Source: Pseudomonadales bacterium (GTDB lineage Bacteria > Pseudomonadota > Gammaproteobacteria > Pseudomonadales > Azotimanducaceae). From it: a stretch of 64,000 nt of DNA. The notes under the pieces are model-generated. The model had not been told where the DNA came from and did not search any database. It was given only the letters and a program-made list of their open reading frames with translations. A program made the translations under genes and the position numbers. The stretch lies in the NCBI GenBank assembly GCA_012103505.1, contig WLWP01000001.1:434001-498000 (forward strand). Direction: 5' to 3'. Positions 54,063-64,000 of this stretch are shown here, piece by piece. Numbering within the stretch: position 1 is the stretch's first letter; every line of letters begins with the position of its first letter.

Positions 54063-55940
54063 TCAGGATGCGTCCTGGAACTGCAGGTTGTGGAGTGTGT
54101 AGTAGAGTCCTTGCAGCGCTAATAGCTCCTCGTGATTGCCTAGCTCCGCGATCTCGCCTTGATCGAGAACGAGCACTCGGTCAGCTTCTTGAATAGTCTG
54201 TAGTCGATGCGCGATGAGGATGGACGTGCGACCTTCAGTCAGTCTGTGTAGCGCGTCCTGAATTAAAAGTTCAGTCTCTGTGTCAATACTGGCTGTCGCT
54301 TCGTCCAGGACAAGAATTTCCGGGTCTGCCGCAAGTACTCGCGCAAAAGCTAATAACTGGCGTTGTCCTTGAGACAAGTTTTGACCGCGCTCTGTTAAAA
54401 GCGTGTCGTACCCCTCCGGGAGTCTCGAGATGAAATGGTGTGCGTTGACAGTCTGGGCCGCAGCGATGGCTCGCTCTCGCGTGATCGTTTCGTTGCCTAG
54501 CGCGATGTTGTCGTAAATGGAACCCGAAAAGATGTGAAAATCCTGTAATACGACCCCAACGCGGCGACGTAAGTCGTGACTGTGGATGTGATTGAGATCG
54601 ATACCATCTAAGAAGATCTGGTTGTCATCGAAATCGTAGAATCGGGACAGAAGACGGATCAACGTGCTTTTACCTGAACCAGTTGGTCCAACGATGGCAA
54701 GTTTCTCACCAGGTTTGATGGTAAAGCTAACGCCTTTCAGAATCGGAATTGCCTTTTCATAGGCAAAGTGGACATCTTTGAATTCTACTTCACCCCGTAA
54801 ACGGGTTGGTAGCGGGATGGGGTCTTCCGGTTCATGGATTTTCTCATCCCAATCAATTGCTTGAAATATCCGTTCTCCACTCGCCATAGCGCGAAAGAGG
54901 ATGTTGGTTTGTTCGCCGAGGACGACCACTGGATGGAAAAGCATGCCGATAAATTGGGTGAACAGAACAAGCTCTCCGAGTGTCATAGACAGATCAGCAA
55001 CCTGACTTGCGCTATACCAGATAATGACGCCGATGGCGGCGTGCGCCAGGCTGTCATTGAACGCACCATAAAAGGTTTCGACACGAGCGCTACGGAGTTC
55101 GAAGTTTCGGTTGCTTTGGTTGATCCGTGTGTAGCGATCGAGGTTGTAGTCTTGGCGGTCCGACAATTGGACCACCTGCAATCCGGAGAGATTCTCCTGC
55201 ATGTTTTGGTTCAATGCTGAGAGCGTTTGACGAACCTGACGAAACAGTGTTCTCGTTAGGCGCCTGAAGTAGAAAGTGACCAAACCAAGAACAGGCAACG
55301 CCAGTAAGAGCATTAATGTCAGTTGTACGTCGATCGCAAGCATGACCACGAGCGCGACAAAAAAGGGAACAAATTCACCGATCAAGGAACCGAGTCCTCG
55401 AAGTAACTCATAAAGGGCTTCAATGTCATTGGTGACCCGGGTCATGACTCGTCCAACCGCGACGCGATCATAGAAGCTCGAGGGACGCGTCTCGAGATGT
55501 GCAAACAAATCTCGACGCAAGTCGCGCAAGCCATTGATGACCGCAGCGATCAGCGTCATCCGGTGTGCATGACCCGTGATTGCCCAGGCAATTTGGATCA
55601 CGCCGTACATGACGCAGGCTACGAGCAGTGGCGGCAGGCCTGTCGTATCTGTTAGCCATGTATTGAGTTCGATCAACCCAAAGTCTGGGGTTTCAGAACT
55701 CGACTCACCACGGATGATGTGATCAATGGCGACTAAGGAAATTATGATGGGAAGTAAAACGTGCAAAGTTGACGTGATCAGAACCAGGATCGAGCTGAGG
55801 AATAGAGAGAACTTGTAAGGCTTGAGCCATTGTAAAAGACGTCCGAGGAGGTGCATGTTGAGCACGTTCCCCGAGAGGTCGGCCTCGAACATAGCGTAGT
55901 CACGATCTGTTTTTGTCGTCTTTGGCTTAGAGTCGGTCAT
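54063..55940 (-). CDS. ABC exporter half-transporter (TMD-NBD), second of a pair
   Basis: GPTGSGKSTLIRLL, LSQGQRQLLAFARVL, ILVLDEATASID. Confidence 0.94.
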   Translation of the reverse strand: MTDSKPKTTKTDRDYAMFEADLSGNVLNMHLLGRLLQWLKPYKFSLFLSSILVLITSTLHVLLPIIISLVAIDHIIRGESSSETPDFGLIELNTWLTDTTGLPPLLVACVMYGVIQIAWAITGHAHRMTLIAAVINGLRDLRRDLFAHLETRPSSFYDRVAVGRVMTRVTNDIEALYELLRGLGSLIGEFVPFFVALVVMLAIDVQLTLMLLLALPVLGLVTFYFRRLTRTLFRQVRQTLSALNQNMQENLSGLQVVQLSDRQDYNLDRYTRINQSNRNFELRSARVETFYGAFNDSLAHAAIGVIIWYSASQVADLSMTLGELVLFTQFIGMLFHPVVVLGEQTNILFRAMASGERIFQAIDWDEKIHEPEDPIPLPTRLRGEVEFKDVHFAYEKAIPILKGVSFTIKPGEKLAIVGPTGSGKSTLIRLLSRFYDFDDNQIFLDGIDLNHIHSHDLRRRVGVVLQDFHIFSGSIYDNIALGNETITRERAIAAAQTVNAHHFISRLPEGYDTLLTERGQNLSQGQRQLLAFARVLAADPEILVLDEATASIDTETELLIQDALHRLTEGRTSILIAHRLQTIQEADRVLVLDQGEIAELGNHEELLALQGLYYTLHNLQFQDAS

Positions 55941-57712
55941 ATGGAATCGCCAGTTTGACCAATGCGAGTAGCAGCCAAGTCTTCGTCCTCACCGCCTTCG
56001 CGCTGCACTCGCTCCAGTTCAGCGTAGTAGCCACCTGACTCAAGCAGCTCTTGGTGAGTGCCAAGTTCGATGATACGACCCTCATCTAAGACCACTATCC
56101 GATCGGCATGACGGGCGGTGCTAACTCGATGTGACACAAGCAAGGTGGTTTGATCTTTTCGCAGACGTTTGAGCTCAGACAAGATATGTTCCTCTGTCTC
56201 GGTATCTACGGCTGAAAAGCAGTCGTCGAGGATGAGTACGGGAGCGTGTCTGATAAGGCCGCGAGCGAGAGTCGCTCGCTGTTTTTGTCCGCCAGAGAGA
56301 GTGACGCCACGCTCCCCAACGAGAGTGTTCAGTTTTTCTGGAAAGTCTTGGATTGTATCTTTTAGATCGGCAGAAGTTGCTGCATCCCAAATAAGGTCCA
56401 AAGCACGGTTTGGGTCATCGTAGGTCAAGTTGTCTTTCAGCGGTTCGCCGAACAGAAAAGGATCTTGTGGGACCATCGCTAGTTGTGCGCGTACCTGTGA
56501 GAGGGGGTAGTCCCGCACATCACAGCCATCAACTAAGACCGATCCGGGTTCTGGATCAGTTAAGCGCACTAGCTGTTGGAGCAAAGTTGATTTTCCAGAG
56601 CCCACCCGGCCCATAATCGCCACTGTCTCGCCGGTTTGGATGTCTAAGTTGATGTTGCGAAGTACTGGTTGATCGGTTCCGGGATAGGCGTACGTCAGAT
56701 TTGAAAACACAACGTTTCCAGTGACGTACTCAGGGGTTTTGCCAGTAGGCTGATTGGATATTTCGGGTTCAAGGTCCATGACCTCATATAAACGGTCGCT
56801 GGCTATCGCGGCTCGTTGGAAGAGATTGATGATAAAACCAGCCACGCGGAAGGGTTGGACTACCATGTTGACCAGCATGAAGAATGCCACAAAGTCGCCA
56901 ACGGGCATCGTGCCTTCGAGGACGAGGTAGCCGCCATAGCTTAAAATGGTGAGAGAACAGATGGCCGCTAGCGATGGCATCCAGGCTGCCATTGCGGAAT
57001 TGATTTGCCCTTGCTCGTAAAAGGCGTCTGCGTAAGCTTGATTTGTTTTCGAAAATCGAGCGATCTCATTGTCTTCCTGGACCATCGCCTGAATGGTGCG
57101 TATGCCGGAAAGATTCTCCTGTACATGCGCACCGAGGTCCGATAGACGATCCTGAACGTCCTTTGAAGCCACGCCCATCCGGCGGGAGGAATACTGTGCA
57201 TACCAGAAAACGAATGGCATTGGTGGCAACAATAGAAGTGTCAGCATGGGTGAGAAATAAAGCATAGATGCAAACCCAAACAAGCCTGCATAAACAAGTA
57301 TCACCACCAAGATCGTACCCATTGAGATCAGTCTCTGGACGAGTGCGATATCCGCTACGGCACGTGTCATCATGTCGCCGACGGTGTGCTTGGCAAAGAA
57401 TTCACCACCTTGATCTTGCAGGGAGTCATACAACCCCTGACGAAGATCATAGGCAACGTTCAATCCCGACCTACGTACACTCAAGCGCGCGAATGTCACT
57501 ACGATGTAGCGTGCGATGACCGCTGCGACGATTGCAGCGACTGGCCAGAAGACATCAAAATCGCCCTCTGTTATCAGATTGATGGAGTAGGCCGTCAAAA
57601 ATGGCACCGCCGTCTCGAAGAAGCGAGCGACGCCAAATGCGACGATGCCCGTGATCAACCGCGCTTTGTGCTTGCCGATAACATGTCTGAGTCGCCAGAG
57701 GGATGCGCGCAT
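55937..57712 (-). CDS. ABC exporter half-transporter (TMD-NBD), first of a pair
   Basis: GRVGSGKSTLLQQL, LSGGQKQRATLARGL, VLILDDCFSAVD; overlaps the partner gene by 4 bp. Confidence 0.94.
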   Translation of the reverse strand: MRASLWRLRHVIGKHKARLITGIVAFGVARFFETAVPFLTAYSINLITEGDFDVFWPVAAIVAAVIARYIVVTFARLSVRRSGLNVAYDLRQGLYDSLQDQGGEFFAKHTVGDMMTRAVADIALVQRLISMGTILVVILVYAGLFGFASMLYFSPMLTLLLLPPMPFVFWYAQYSSRRMGVASKDVQDRLSDLGAHVQENLSGIRTIQAMVQEDNEIARFSKTNQAYADAFYEQGQINSAMAAWMPSLAAICSLTILSYGGYLVLEGTMPVGDFVAFFMLVNMVVQPFRVAGFIINLFQRAAIASDRLYEVMDLEPEISNQPTGKTPEYVTGNVVFSNLTYAYPGTDQPVLRNINLDIQTGETVAIMGRVGSGKSTLLQQLVRLTDPEPGSVLVDGCDVRDYPLSQVRAQLAMVPQDPFLFGEPLKDNLTYDDPNRALDLIWDAATSADLKDTIQDFPEKLNTLVGERGVTLSGGQKQRATLARGLIRHAPVLILDDCFSAVDTETEEHILSELKRLRKDQTTLLVSHRVSTARHADRIVVLDEGRIIELGTHQELLESGGYYAELERVQREGGEDEDLAATRIGQTGDSI

Positions 57713-57722
57713 ATATTGGAAC

Positions 57723-59087
57723 TTAAAATGCAGCGCTGTTAGGGACGCGTGGGAATGGTATTGCGTCGCGAATATTTTCCATTCCAGTCAGATAGAGGAC
57801 CAACCGCTCAAAGCCAAGACCAAAACCTGCGTGCGGAACGGTGCCGTAACGGCGTAAGTCGCGATACCACCAGAGTTCCTCTTTTAAGACATCATCTTCC
57901 ATACGAGCGTCGAGTACCTCGAGCCGTTCTTCTCGCTGACTACCACCTATGATCTCGCCCACGCCGGGCACTAGCACATCCATGGCAGCAACGGTCTTTT
58001 CATCATCATTAAGACGCATATAGAAGGCTTTGATTTCCTTGGGGTAGTCAGTCACGACCACAGGTCCCTTAATTACTTCTTCCGTAATGAAACGCTCATG
58101 TTCTGACTGTAGATCTGCACCCCAAGAGACCGGAAACTCAAATTTTTTGTCCGACTTTTCAAGGATTGCTACCGCGTCTGTATAGGTCATTCTTTCGAAT
58201 GGTGTTGCAACTACGTGGTTGAGTCGGTCGAGCACTGTGTCGTCAATGCGCTCGGCAAAAAAAGCCATGTCGTCGGTAGAAGTTGCAAGTACGTTCTTGA
58301 TGACCGATTTTAGGAACGACTCTGCCAAATCTGCGTTGTCAGACAAGTTTGCGAATGCGATCTCTGGTTCGATCATCCAAAATTCAGCCAGGTGTCGGCT
58401 AGTGTTTGAGTTTTCTGCGCGAAACGTGGGTCCAAAAGTGTAAACCTTGGAGAGCGCACAGCAGTAGCTTTCTACGTTGAGCTGTCCACTCACGGTTAGG
58501 TAGGTGTCGGTGCCAAAGAAGTCTTCACTCGGGTCGCGATTGACTTGATCAAGGGTAGAAACTCGGAATAGCTCTCCGGCGCCTTCGCAATCGCTCGCTG
58601 TGATGATTGGCGTGTTAACCCAAAAAAAGCCTTCTTCATCGAAGTATTGATGTACGGCGCTGGATATACGATGTCGAAGTCGGGAGATGGCGCCGAATGT
58701 ATTGGTTCGCGGTCGTAGATGCGCGACTGACCGGAGGTATTCGAAGGTGTGTTGTTTCTTGCTGATGGGATAGGTTTCTGGATCGTCGACTAAGCCGACA
58801 ATTTCAACCCCACTCGCCTGAATCTCGCGATCTTGGCCGCGACCTTGCGATTCGACCACTGTACCGGTGATCATCACTGAGCACCCAGTACCGAGTTCGA
58901 TGATCTCCGCATAGTTAACGAGATCTTGGTCAGCGACTGCCTGGATCGAATCGAAGCAGCTGCCGTCGTGAAGATGCAGAAATGAGAAGCCGCCCTTGGA
59001 AGTGCGACGCGAGCGTAGCCAGCCTTTAAGAGTGACTGTGGCGCCAACCTCTATGCGGTGAGTGAGAATATGTTTAACAGTAGACAT
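57723..59087 (-). CDS. asnS: Asparaginyl-tRNA synthetase
   Basis: Class II synthetase: [56 protein letters not shown]. Confidence 0.95.
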   Translation of the reverse strand: MSTVKHILTHRIEVGATVTLKGWLRSRRTSKGGFSFLHLHDGSCFDSIQAVADQDLVNYAEIIELGTGCSVMITGTVVESQGRGQDREIQASGVEIVGLVDDPETYPISKKQHTFEYLRSVAHLRPRTNTFGAISRLRHRISSAVHQYFDEEGFFWVNTPIITASDCEGAGELFRVSTLDQVNRDPSEDFFGTDTYLTVSGQLNVESYCCALSKVYTFGPTFRAENSNTSRHLAEFWMIEPEIAFANLSDNADLAESFLKSVIKNVLATSTDDMAFFAERIDDTVLDRLNHVVATPFERMTYTDAVAILEKSDKKFEFPVSWGADLQSEHERFITEEVIKGPVVVTDYPKEIKAFYMRLNDDEKTVAAMDVLVPGVGEIIGGSQREERLEVLDARMEDDVLKEELWWYRDLRRYGTVPHAGFGLGFERLVLYLTGMENIRDAIPFPRVPNSAAF

Positions 59088-59231
59088 CTTTGACCAATTT
59101 TGATGAACACATGAGCTAATAGCGGAATGTCAGACATTCCAGGCTTTGTCTTCTATTCGGAAGGATTTGGCCTATCAGTGGTTAAACCCAACGCCTACAA
59201 TTTGTAAATTGCGGCAGAGTAGGCGGCCTCC

Positions 59232-60065
59232 TTGCGGACGAACATCAATTATATCGTCACCGGGCTCATCGTGGGGGGATTAATCGTCGCCGCAATCGAA
59301 TTTTGGCCATTCTCCCCCTTGCTGAATCAGACTCAACAGGCGCCTGTAGATTCTGAACAAGTCATCCCAGAAGATCACCCCAGTGCTGGGGTCGCGCAAA
59401 TACGACCGGACGAAGAGATTGGCGAGGCGGGCATAGAAGTCGCAGCTTCCTCAAAAACCGACAACCAAATACGACGCCCTGAACCTGCACCGTTGCCTGA
59501 GTTTGATGATAGTGATATTTGGCTGCTCTCCGAGATTCTGAAGCTGGGGTTGGTGCCCAGCGTGCTTGAAGGCTTTAACACGATTGGGCTCGCAGGCAGA
59601 TTAGCGACACAACTGGCGGCGTTGTCTGAGGGAAGAGTCGTTCGCAAAGGTCTTGGGGGTCTAAGTCCATTTCTAGTCCGGGGACAAGGCGATGAGATTT
59701 GGCTCAATGAGGAGGGTTACCGGCGCTATGATCGTGTACTCAGTGCTTTTGAGATCATTGAGCCCACCAGTCTAGCTCGATTTGTTTCCTACGTTGAACC
59801 GCTGCTTGAAACGGGTCTGCGTCGGCTCGGGGACAAACGGTCTATTTCTGAAATCATACGCATGGCATCTGTACGTGTGCAGTCTGCACCGGTGATAGAG
59901 CGACCGATTCGTCTGGTTAGACCTAACGTCTACTATCGTTTTGCAGACGTGGATTTGGAGCACATGACAGATTTGGAAAAACAGTTCGTCCGCATGGGCC
60001 CAGTACACACGCTTGCCGTGCAATCCTATACCCGCGATTTTGTTGAAGCCTATTTCAAGCCTTAG
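59232..60065 (+). CDS. DUF3014 domain-containing membrane-anchored protein
   Basis: N-terminal TM; LVRGQGDEIWLNEEGYRRYDRVLSAFEIIEP...RLVRPNVYYRFADVDLEHMTDLEKQFVRMGP resembles DUF3014. Confidence 0.75.
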   Translation: MRTNINYIVTGLIVGGLIVAAIEFWPFSPLLNQTQQAPVDSEQVIPEDHPSAGVAQIRPDEEIGEAGIEVAASSKTDNQIRRPEPAPLPEFDDSDIWLLSEILKLGLVPSVLEGFNTIGLAGRLATQLAALSEGRVVRKGLGGLSPFLVRGQGDEIWLNEEGYRRYDRVLSAFEIIEPTSLARFVSYVEPLLETGLRRLGDKRSISEIIRMASVRVQSAPVIERPIRLVRPNVYYRFADVDLEHMTDLEKQFVRMGPVHTLAVQSYTRDFVEAYFKP

Positions 60066-61251
60066 ATTCAAGTTGAATGTCACGCAAGCGACTCAAGTCT
60101 GTGTTGGCATTGAACGGTGTGTTTGCTTCGACGTAGGCAAGATCTTGCGCCACGTACTTACGTTCATCATCAAGAAAGCGTGCAACCGCATCGCGAAAGT
60201 TTTCATCTGCGATCCAATGGGCGCTATAGGTCGCCTCAGGTAAATAACCTCTGGCGACTTTGTGGGCACCCTGGGCACCAGCCTCTACTCTTTTTAGTCC
60301 TCGGTGGATCGCAAAATCTATCGCTTGGTAGTAGCACACCTCGAAGTGCAGAAAGCGATGGTCTTCGATACAGCCCCAGTTTCTGCCGAATAGCGTGTCC
60401 GCACCAATGAAGTTAATCGCCCCGGCAATGTAGCGACCGTCGCGCTTGGCCATGATCAGGAGTACATCGTCCGGCATAACCTGACCGAGAGTTGAGAAAA
60501 ACTCTCGAGTTAAATATGGGGTACCCCATTTGCGATTACCTGTATCCGTATAAAAACGGTAAAAGGCATCCCAGTGGACCTCAGACAAGTCATCTCCAGT
60601 GACCCATTCGATCTCTATCCCATTGTCCAGAGCATCTCGTCGCTCACGTTTGATGTTTTTCCTTTTCTTAGAAGCCAGATCGGCCAAAAAATCATCAAAC
60701 TTCGCGTAACCGCCGTTGTGCCAATGAAACTGTTGGTCCATTCGCTTGAGGAAACCGAGTTCGCCTGCGTGCTGCCACTGTTCTTGCGGTAGAAAGGTCA
60801 TATGAATTGAAGAAACATCAATTTGTTGGGCAACTTGCATGCACGCGTTCAGCAGTAGCTGCTCATCGTCGGGGTCGCCTGTGCTGGTCAGTAGTTTTGG
60901 TGCCGTTGCTGGAGTGAACGGCACGCTGATCTGCATCTTTGGATAATATTTACCACCCGCGCGGTGCCATGCATCCGCCCAACCGTAGTCGAACACATAT
61001 TCACCTTGGGAATGGCTCTTGAGGTAAATGGGCACAACGCCGACTGGCTCATCTCTCTCGGAAGATTCGACGAGGATGTGAAAAGGTTGCCAACCAGTTT
61101 CTGCACAGGCGCTGCCGGACGTTTCTAGTGCATTCAGGAATTTGTGGGATAAGAAAGGATTGTAGGGGAAAGCCGTGGTGCATTGGTCCCAGACCTCTGC
61201 TGAGACCTCGTTGATGTTATGTAGAATTTTGGCGCTGGTCTCTGCGGTCAT
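60055..61251 (-). CDS. GNAT-family N-acetyltransferase (COG3146-like)
   Basis: NPFLSHKFLNALETSGSACAETGWQP...KKRKNIKRERR...RVEAGAQGAHKVARGYLPEATYSAHWI. Confidence 0.85.
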   Translation of the reverse strand: MTAETSAKILHNINEVSAEVWDQCTTAFPYNPFLSHKFLNALETSGSACAETGWQPFHILVESSERDEPVGVVPIYLKSHSQGEYVFDYGWADAWHRAGGKYYPKMQISVPFTPATAPKLLTSTGDPDDEQLLLNACMQVAQQIDVSSIHMTFLPQEQWQHAGELGFLKRMDQQFHWHNGGYAKFDDFLADLASKKRKNIKRERRDALDNGIEIEWVTGDDLSEVHWDAFYRFYTDTGNRKWGTPYLTREFFSTLGQVMPDDVLLIMAKRDGRYIAGAINFIGADTLFGRNWGCIEDHRFLHFEVCYYQAIDFAIHRGLKRVEAGAQGAHKVARGYLPEATYSAHWIADENFRDAVARFLDDERKYVAQDLAYVEANTPFNANTDLSRLRDIQLESKA

Positions 61252-61267
61252 GCTGGCATTGTATCCT

Positions 61268-61741
61268 CTAGAAGATCCCCAGTGCTAAACCGGCTGCCAT
61301 TGCCATGCCCATTTCTCGACATTGTGCCAACACGTTAGGATTCGGTTCGCCTTTTGAGACGATAGGATCTTGCACAGAGGTGAATGGATAACCGTTCACT
61401 ATTCGTCTGATCGCGCGGACAGCGCCTGTGCCATCGTTACCGGCCCCAACAATGAGGCAGTAAGGCAGTGGATTTAATTTCCCTTCGACTTCATAAAAAG
61501 TTCGATCGAAAAAGTCCTTCAACGCACCGGACATATATCCGAAATTCTCCGGGGTCCCAAGTATGAGACCGTCGCACCAAAGAAGGTCATCAGCCCAGGC
61601 GTCTTGAGCACGTAGGCATTTAACCTCTATCTCATCAAGGTCCGGATCTTGGGCGCCCGTGACAGCAGCCTGTATGAGCGCTTCGGTATGCCCGGTCTTG
61701 CTGTGATAGACGATGAGAAGCCGCTTTAATCTGTTGGTCAG
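61268..61741 (-). CDS. Flavodoxin-family protein, apparent CTG start
   Basis: Frame runs upstream of the listed 61534 ATG: (L)TNRLKRLLIVYHSKTGHTEALIQAAVTGAQDPDLDEIEVKCLRAQDAWADDLLWCDGLILGTPENFGYMSGALKDFFD. AAGGAG lies 8 nt before CTG at 61741-61739. Confidence 0.75.
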   Translation of the reverse strand: MTNRLKRLLIVYHSKTGHTEALIQAAVTGAQDPDLDEIEVKCLRAQDAWADDLLWCDGLILGTPENFGYMSGALKDFFDRTFYEVEGKLNPLPYCLIVGAGNDGTGAVRAIRRIVNGYPFTSVQDPIVSKGEPNPNVLAQCREMGMAMAAGLALGIF

Positions 61742-62595
61742 CCGCGAATCTCCTTGGCTAGACCCGCATATCGATCTAGCAGAGGTAGAACCTCATCTCG
61801 ATCCGCGCTTGGTAAGTTGAAGATGAGGTGATCGAAGCCTTGTTCGATGCGGCCAGCGAGTTGGTCGGTCTTTCCAGGAGCACCGAATAAGGCGAGGTCG
61901 AGATCGCGTACATCCCGACCTTTCTCGCCGAGCGCGGTTGCCAATTTGTCCATATTGCCCGTGCCTAATCCACCAATAGGCATCCAGCCGTCGGCATATT
62001 CGGCGATACGATCGAACACCCATGGGGAGTTAGCACCGATCCAGATGGGTGGACCGCCTTCTTGAATAGGTTTTGGGTAGGACCAAATCGGGTCAAAGTT
62101 CACATGCTCGCCGTGAAACTCAGCTTCGTCTTCTGTCCAAATCGCTTTCATTGCCAGGACTTTTTCTCTGACCTGCGCCCAGCGCTGTTTGTAGCTGGCG
62201 CCATGATTTTCCATTTCTTCTCGATTCCATCCCGCTCCGATACCTAAGATAAATCGGCCGTTGGAGATCATGTCGAGCGAAGCGACCTCTTTCGCCAATG
62301 TGATGGGGTCCCTCTCGATAATCAGACAAATACCGGTACCTAGCGCAATCCGAGAGGTGACTGCCGCCGCGGCTCCGAGGGCGACAAATGGGTCGTGCGT
62401 ATGCCAATACATCTTAGGTAGGTGGGTGCCGCCAGGGAACGGCGTCGCGCGCGAGACAGGTATGTGCGTGTGTTCTGGGAAGAACAGGCTGTCCAAGCCT
62501 CGCTCCTCGACCGCCTGAGCGAGTTCAACCGGCTGAATGGAATAATCGGTGGGGAACATGGTCACCCCAAATTTCTGTGCTTCACTAAACGCCAT
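61738..62595 (-). CDS. LLM class (F420-type) oxidoreductase
   Basis: GLDSLFFPEHTHIPVSR...GRFILGIGAGWNREEMENHG. Confidence 0.9.
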   Translation of the reverse strand: MAFSEAQKFGVTMFPTDYSIQPVELAQAVEERGLDSLFFPEHTHIPVSRATPFPGGTHLPKMYWHTHDPFVALGAAAAVTSRIALGTGICLIIERDPITLAKEVASLDMISNGRFILGIGAGWNREEMENHGASYKQRWAQVREKVLAMKAIWTEDEAEFHGEHVNFDPIWSYPKPIQEGGPPIWIGANSPWVFDRIAEYADGWMPIGGLGTGNMDKLATALGEKGRDVRDLDLALFGAPGKTDQLAGRIEQGFDHLIFNLPSADRDEVLPLLDRYAGLAKEIRG

Positions 62596-62683
62596 GCTTG
62601 CCCCTGGTATGTGTTAATCAAGTGACCTTAATTGCACTAGCCGCTTGGTGCAATGAGTTCGAAAGTCGGACGACCAAACTCCA

Positions 62684-63454
62684 TCAGAGATCAGAAAAGT
62701 CGCCGTGCCTGCCTTTGCCTGAAGCGAATCTAGCGGCACCCGCGGCCGTTTCACCAGAGGCGATGACTTCGCGTCCGAGCTTGGTCTCATGCACCAGAGC
62801 ATCGGGAATATTCTTGTCCCACTGTTCATACGCAGAGAGCCGGTCATTGCGCATACACATTTGCGGGAATTGACAGAGTTGCTCTGCGAGTTCTATGGCA
62901 GCATTGAGTGCGCCACCCGGTGGTGCTAAGCGATTCGCCAAACCAATGCGCAGAGCTTCCTCCCCGACGACGGGTCGTCCGGTTAGGATTAAGTCCATGG
63001 CATGGCTGGTGCCCAGGAGACGCGTGAGGCGAATAGTGCCGCCATCTACCAATGGCACTCCCCAGCGGCGACAGAACACGCCAAAGACAGCATCTTCCGC
63101 TGCGACTCGTAGATCACACCACGCGGCGAGCTCGATTCCTCCTGCAACTGCATACCCTTCAACAGCGGCGATAACCGGCTTGTTCAAAAGCATGCGGGTG
63201 GGTCCCATAGGACCATCCCCACTCCTGCGGACCGAATTACCTGATCCACCAGCGACTGCTTTCAGATCTGCGCCTGCGCAGAAGGTACCGTCCGCACCAG
63301 TGAGGATAGCCACATCACTTTCAGCGTCGTCCTCGAATGCTCTAAAAGCGTCGGCAAGCTCGTTTGCAGTTGGCCCGTCAACCGCGTTGCGGGCATGGGG
63401 TCTATTGATGGTGATTACTCTAACGCGATCATGTTGGGTCACTTCAACGTTCAT
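62684..63454 (-). CDS. Crotonase/enoyl-CoA hydratase family protein
   Basis: VRVITINRPHARNAVDGPTANEL, AILTGADGTFCAGADLKA, AVEGYAVAGGIELAAWCDLRVAAEDAVFG; start MNVEVTQHDRV chosen. Confidence 0.92.
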   Translation of the reverse strand: MNVEVTQHDRVRVITINRPHARNAVDGPTANELADAFRAFEDDAESDVAILTGADGTFCAGADLKAVAGGSGNSVRRSGDGPMGPTRMLLNKPVIAAVEGYAVAGGIELAAWCDLRVAAEDAVFGVFCRRWGVPLVDGGTIRLTRLLGTSHAMDLILTGRPVVGEEALRIGLANRLAPPGGALNAAIELAEQLCQFPQMCMRNDRLSAYEQWDKNIPDALVHETKLGREVIASGETAAGAARFASGKGRHGDFSDL

Positions 63455-63523
63455 CGATACTCTCTGTACAGGAAGACCGTGGTATTTTACGTTGGGTGAG
63501 AAATACAAAGATAGGGATTGGGT

Positions 63524-64000
63524 ATGCGACTAAAAGAACCTCGGATAAGCGCGTTAGAAGAAAGTCAGTGGGATGGCCCGGCAGCAGAAATTATGAAGCC
63601 TTTTCTAGCTCAAGGTCGTGTGTTCAACATATTCAAGACGTTGGCTAACCACCCGAGTCTTGCACGCCGGTGGATGGTTTTTGCCAACCATATTCTTGGC
63701 AAGTCCACGTTGAGTGATCGGGATCGCGAGATGTTGATTCTACGTATCGGGTATCTGTGCCAGGCTGGATACGAATGGGGTCAACACGTACAGATATCCC
63801 GCAACATAGGTATGAGTGATGATGAAATCCGGCTCTGCAAGACGGGTCCCGAAACGGAAGGCATAAATGAGCTCGATGAGCTTCTGCTGAGAGCTGCCGA
63901 TGAATTGCACGCGGATGCACACGTATCTGATTCAACGTGGGCCGGCTTGTCAAAGCACTACAACACACAGCAGCTTATGGATGTCGTTTTCACTGTAGGG
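63524..64000 (+). CDS. Carboxymuconolactone decarboxylase-family protein, 3' truncated by window edge
   Basis: Open frame to window end, absent from the ORF track: MRLKEPRISALEESQWDGPAAEIMKPFLAQGRVFNIFKTLANHPSLARRWMVFANHILGKSTLSDRDREMLILRIGYLCQAGYEWGQHVQ. Confidence 0.85.
   Translation, partial: MRLKEPRISALEESQWDGPAAEIMKPFLAQGRVFNIFKTLANHPSLARRWMVFANHILGKSTLSDRDREMLILRIGYLCQAGYEWGQHVQISRNIGMSDDEIRLCKTGPETEGINELDELLLRAADELHADAHVSDSTWAGLSKHYNTQQLMDVVFTVG

Overview
The window reads as a dense, mostly housekeeping and catabolic chromosomal segment, probably gammaproteobacterial (smc-zipA-ligA order, complete System I cytochrome c maturation operon, lipA, cysS, asnS). I found no rRNA, tRNA, CRISPR array, transposase or prophage module. 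Left to right: the 3' part of a very large outer-membrane/surface protein, a TonB-dependent receptor, ppnN, ccmABCDEFGHI, a GntR regulator, smc-zipA-ligA, an SLT-like lipoprotein, an APC permease, a nitroreductase/DUF169/hydrolase group, acyl-CoA metabolism genes, a diheme cytochrome/beta-helix/HupE/PpiC module, haloalkane dehalogenase, transporters, gloB, rarD, HNH nuclease, cysS-hisI-M17 peptidase, lipA, a heterodimeric ABC exporter pair, asnS, DUF3014, GNAT, flavodoxin, LLM oxidoreductase, crotonase and a truncated carboxymuconolactone decarboxylase-family gene. No clear new defence or mobile system is visible. The least expected signals are: (i) six A/T tracts phased at about 10.4 bp upstream of smc; (ii) 20-24 bp tandem duplications across the stop codons of three genes within 3 kb; (iii) three genes broken by single-base homopolymer indels, each restoring a normal length if corrected; (iv) a flavodoxin-family gene with no ATG/GTG/TTG start but a well-placed Shine-Dalgarno and a CTG overlapping the upstream TGA; (v) an intact FAD-monooxygenase-like protein that appears to have lost both FAD-binding motifs. 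All family calls come from reading the translations, with no database search.
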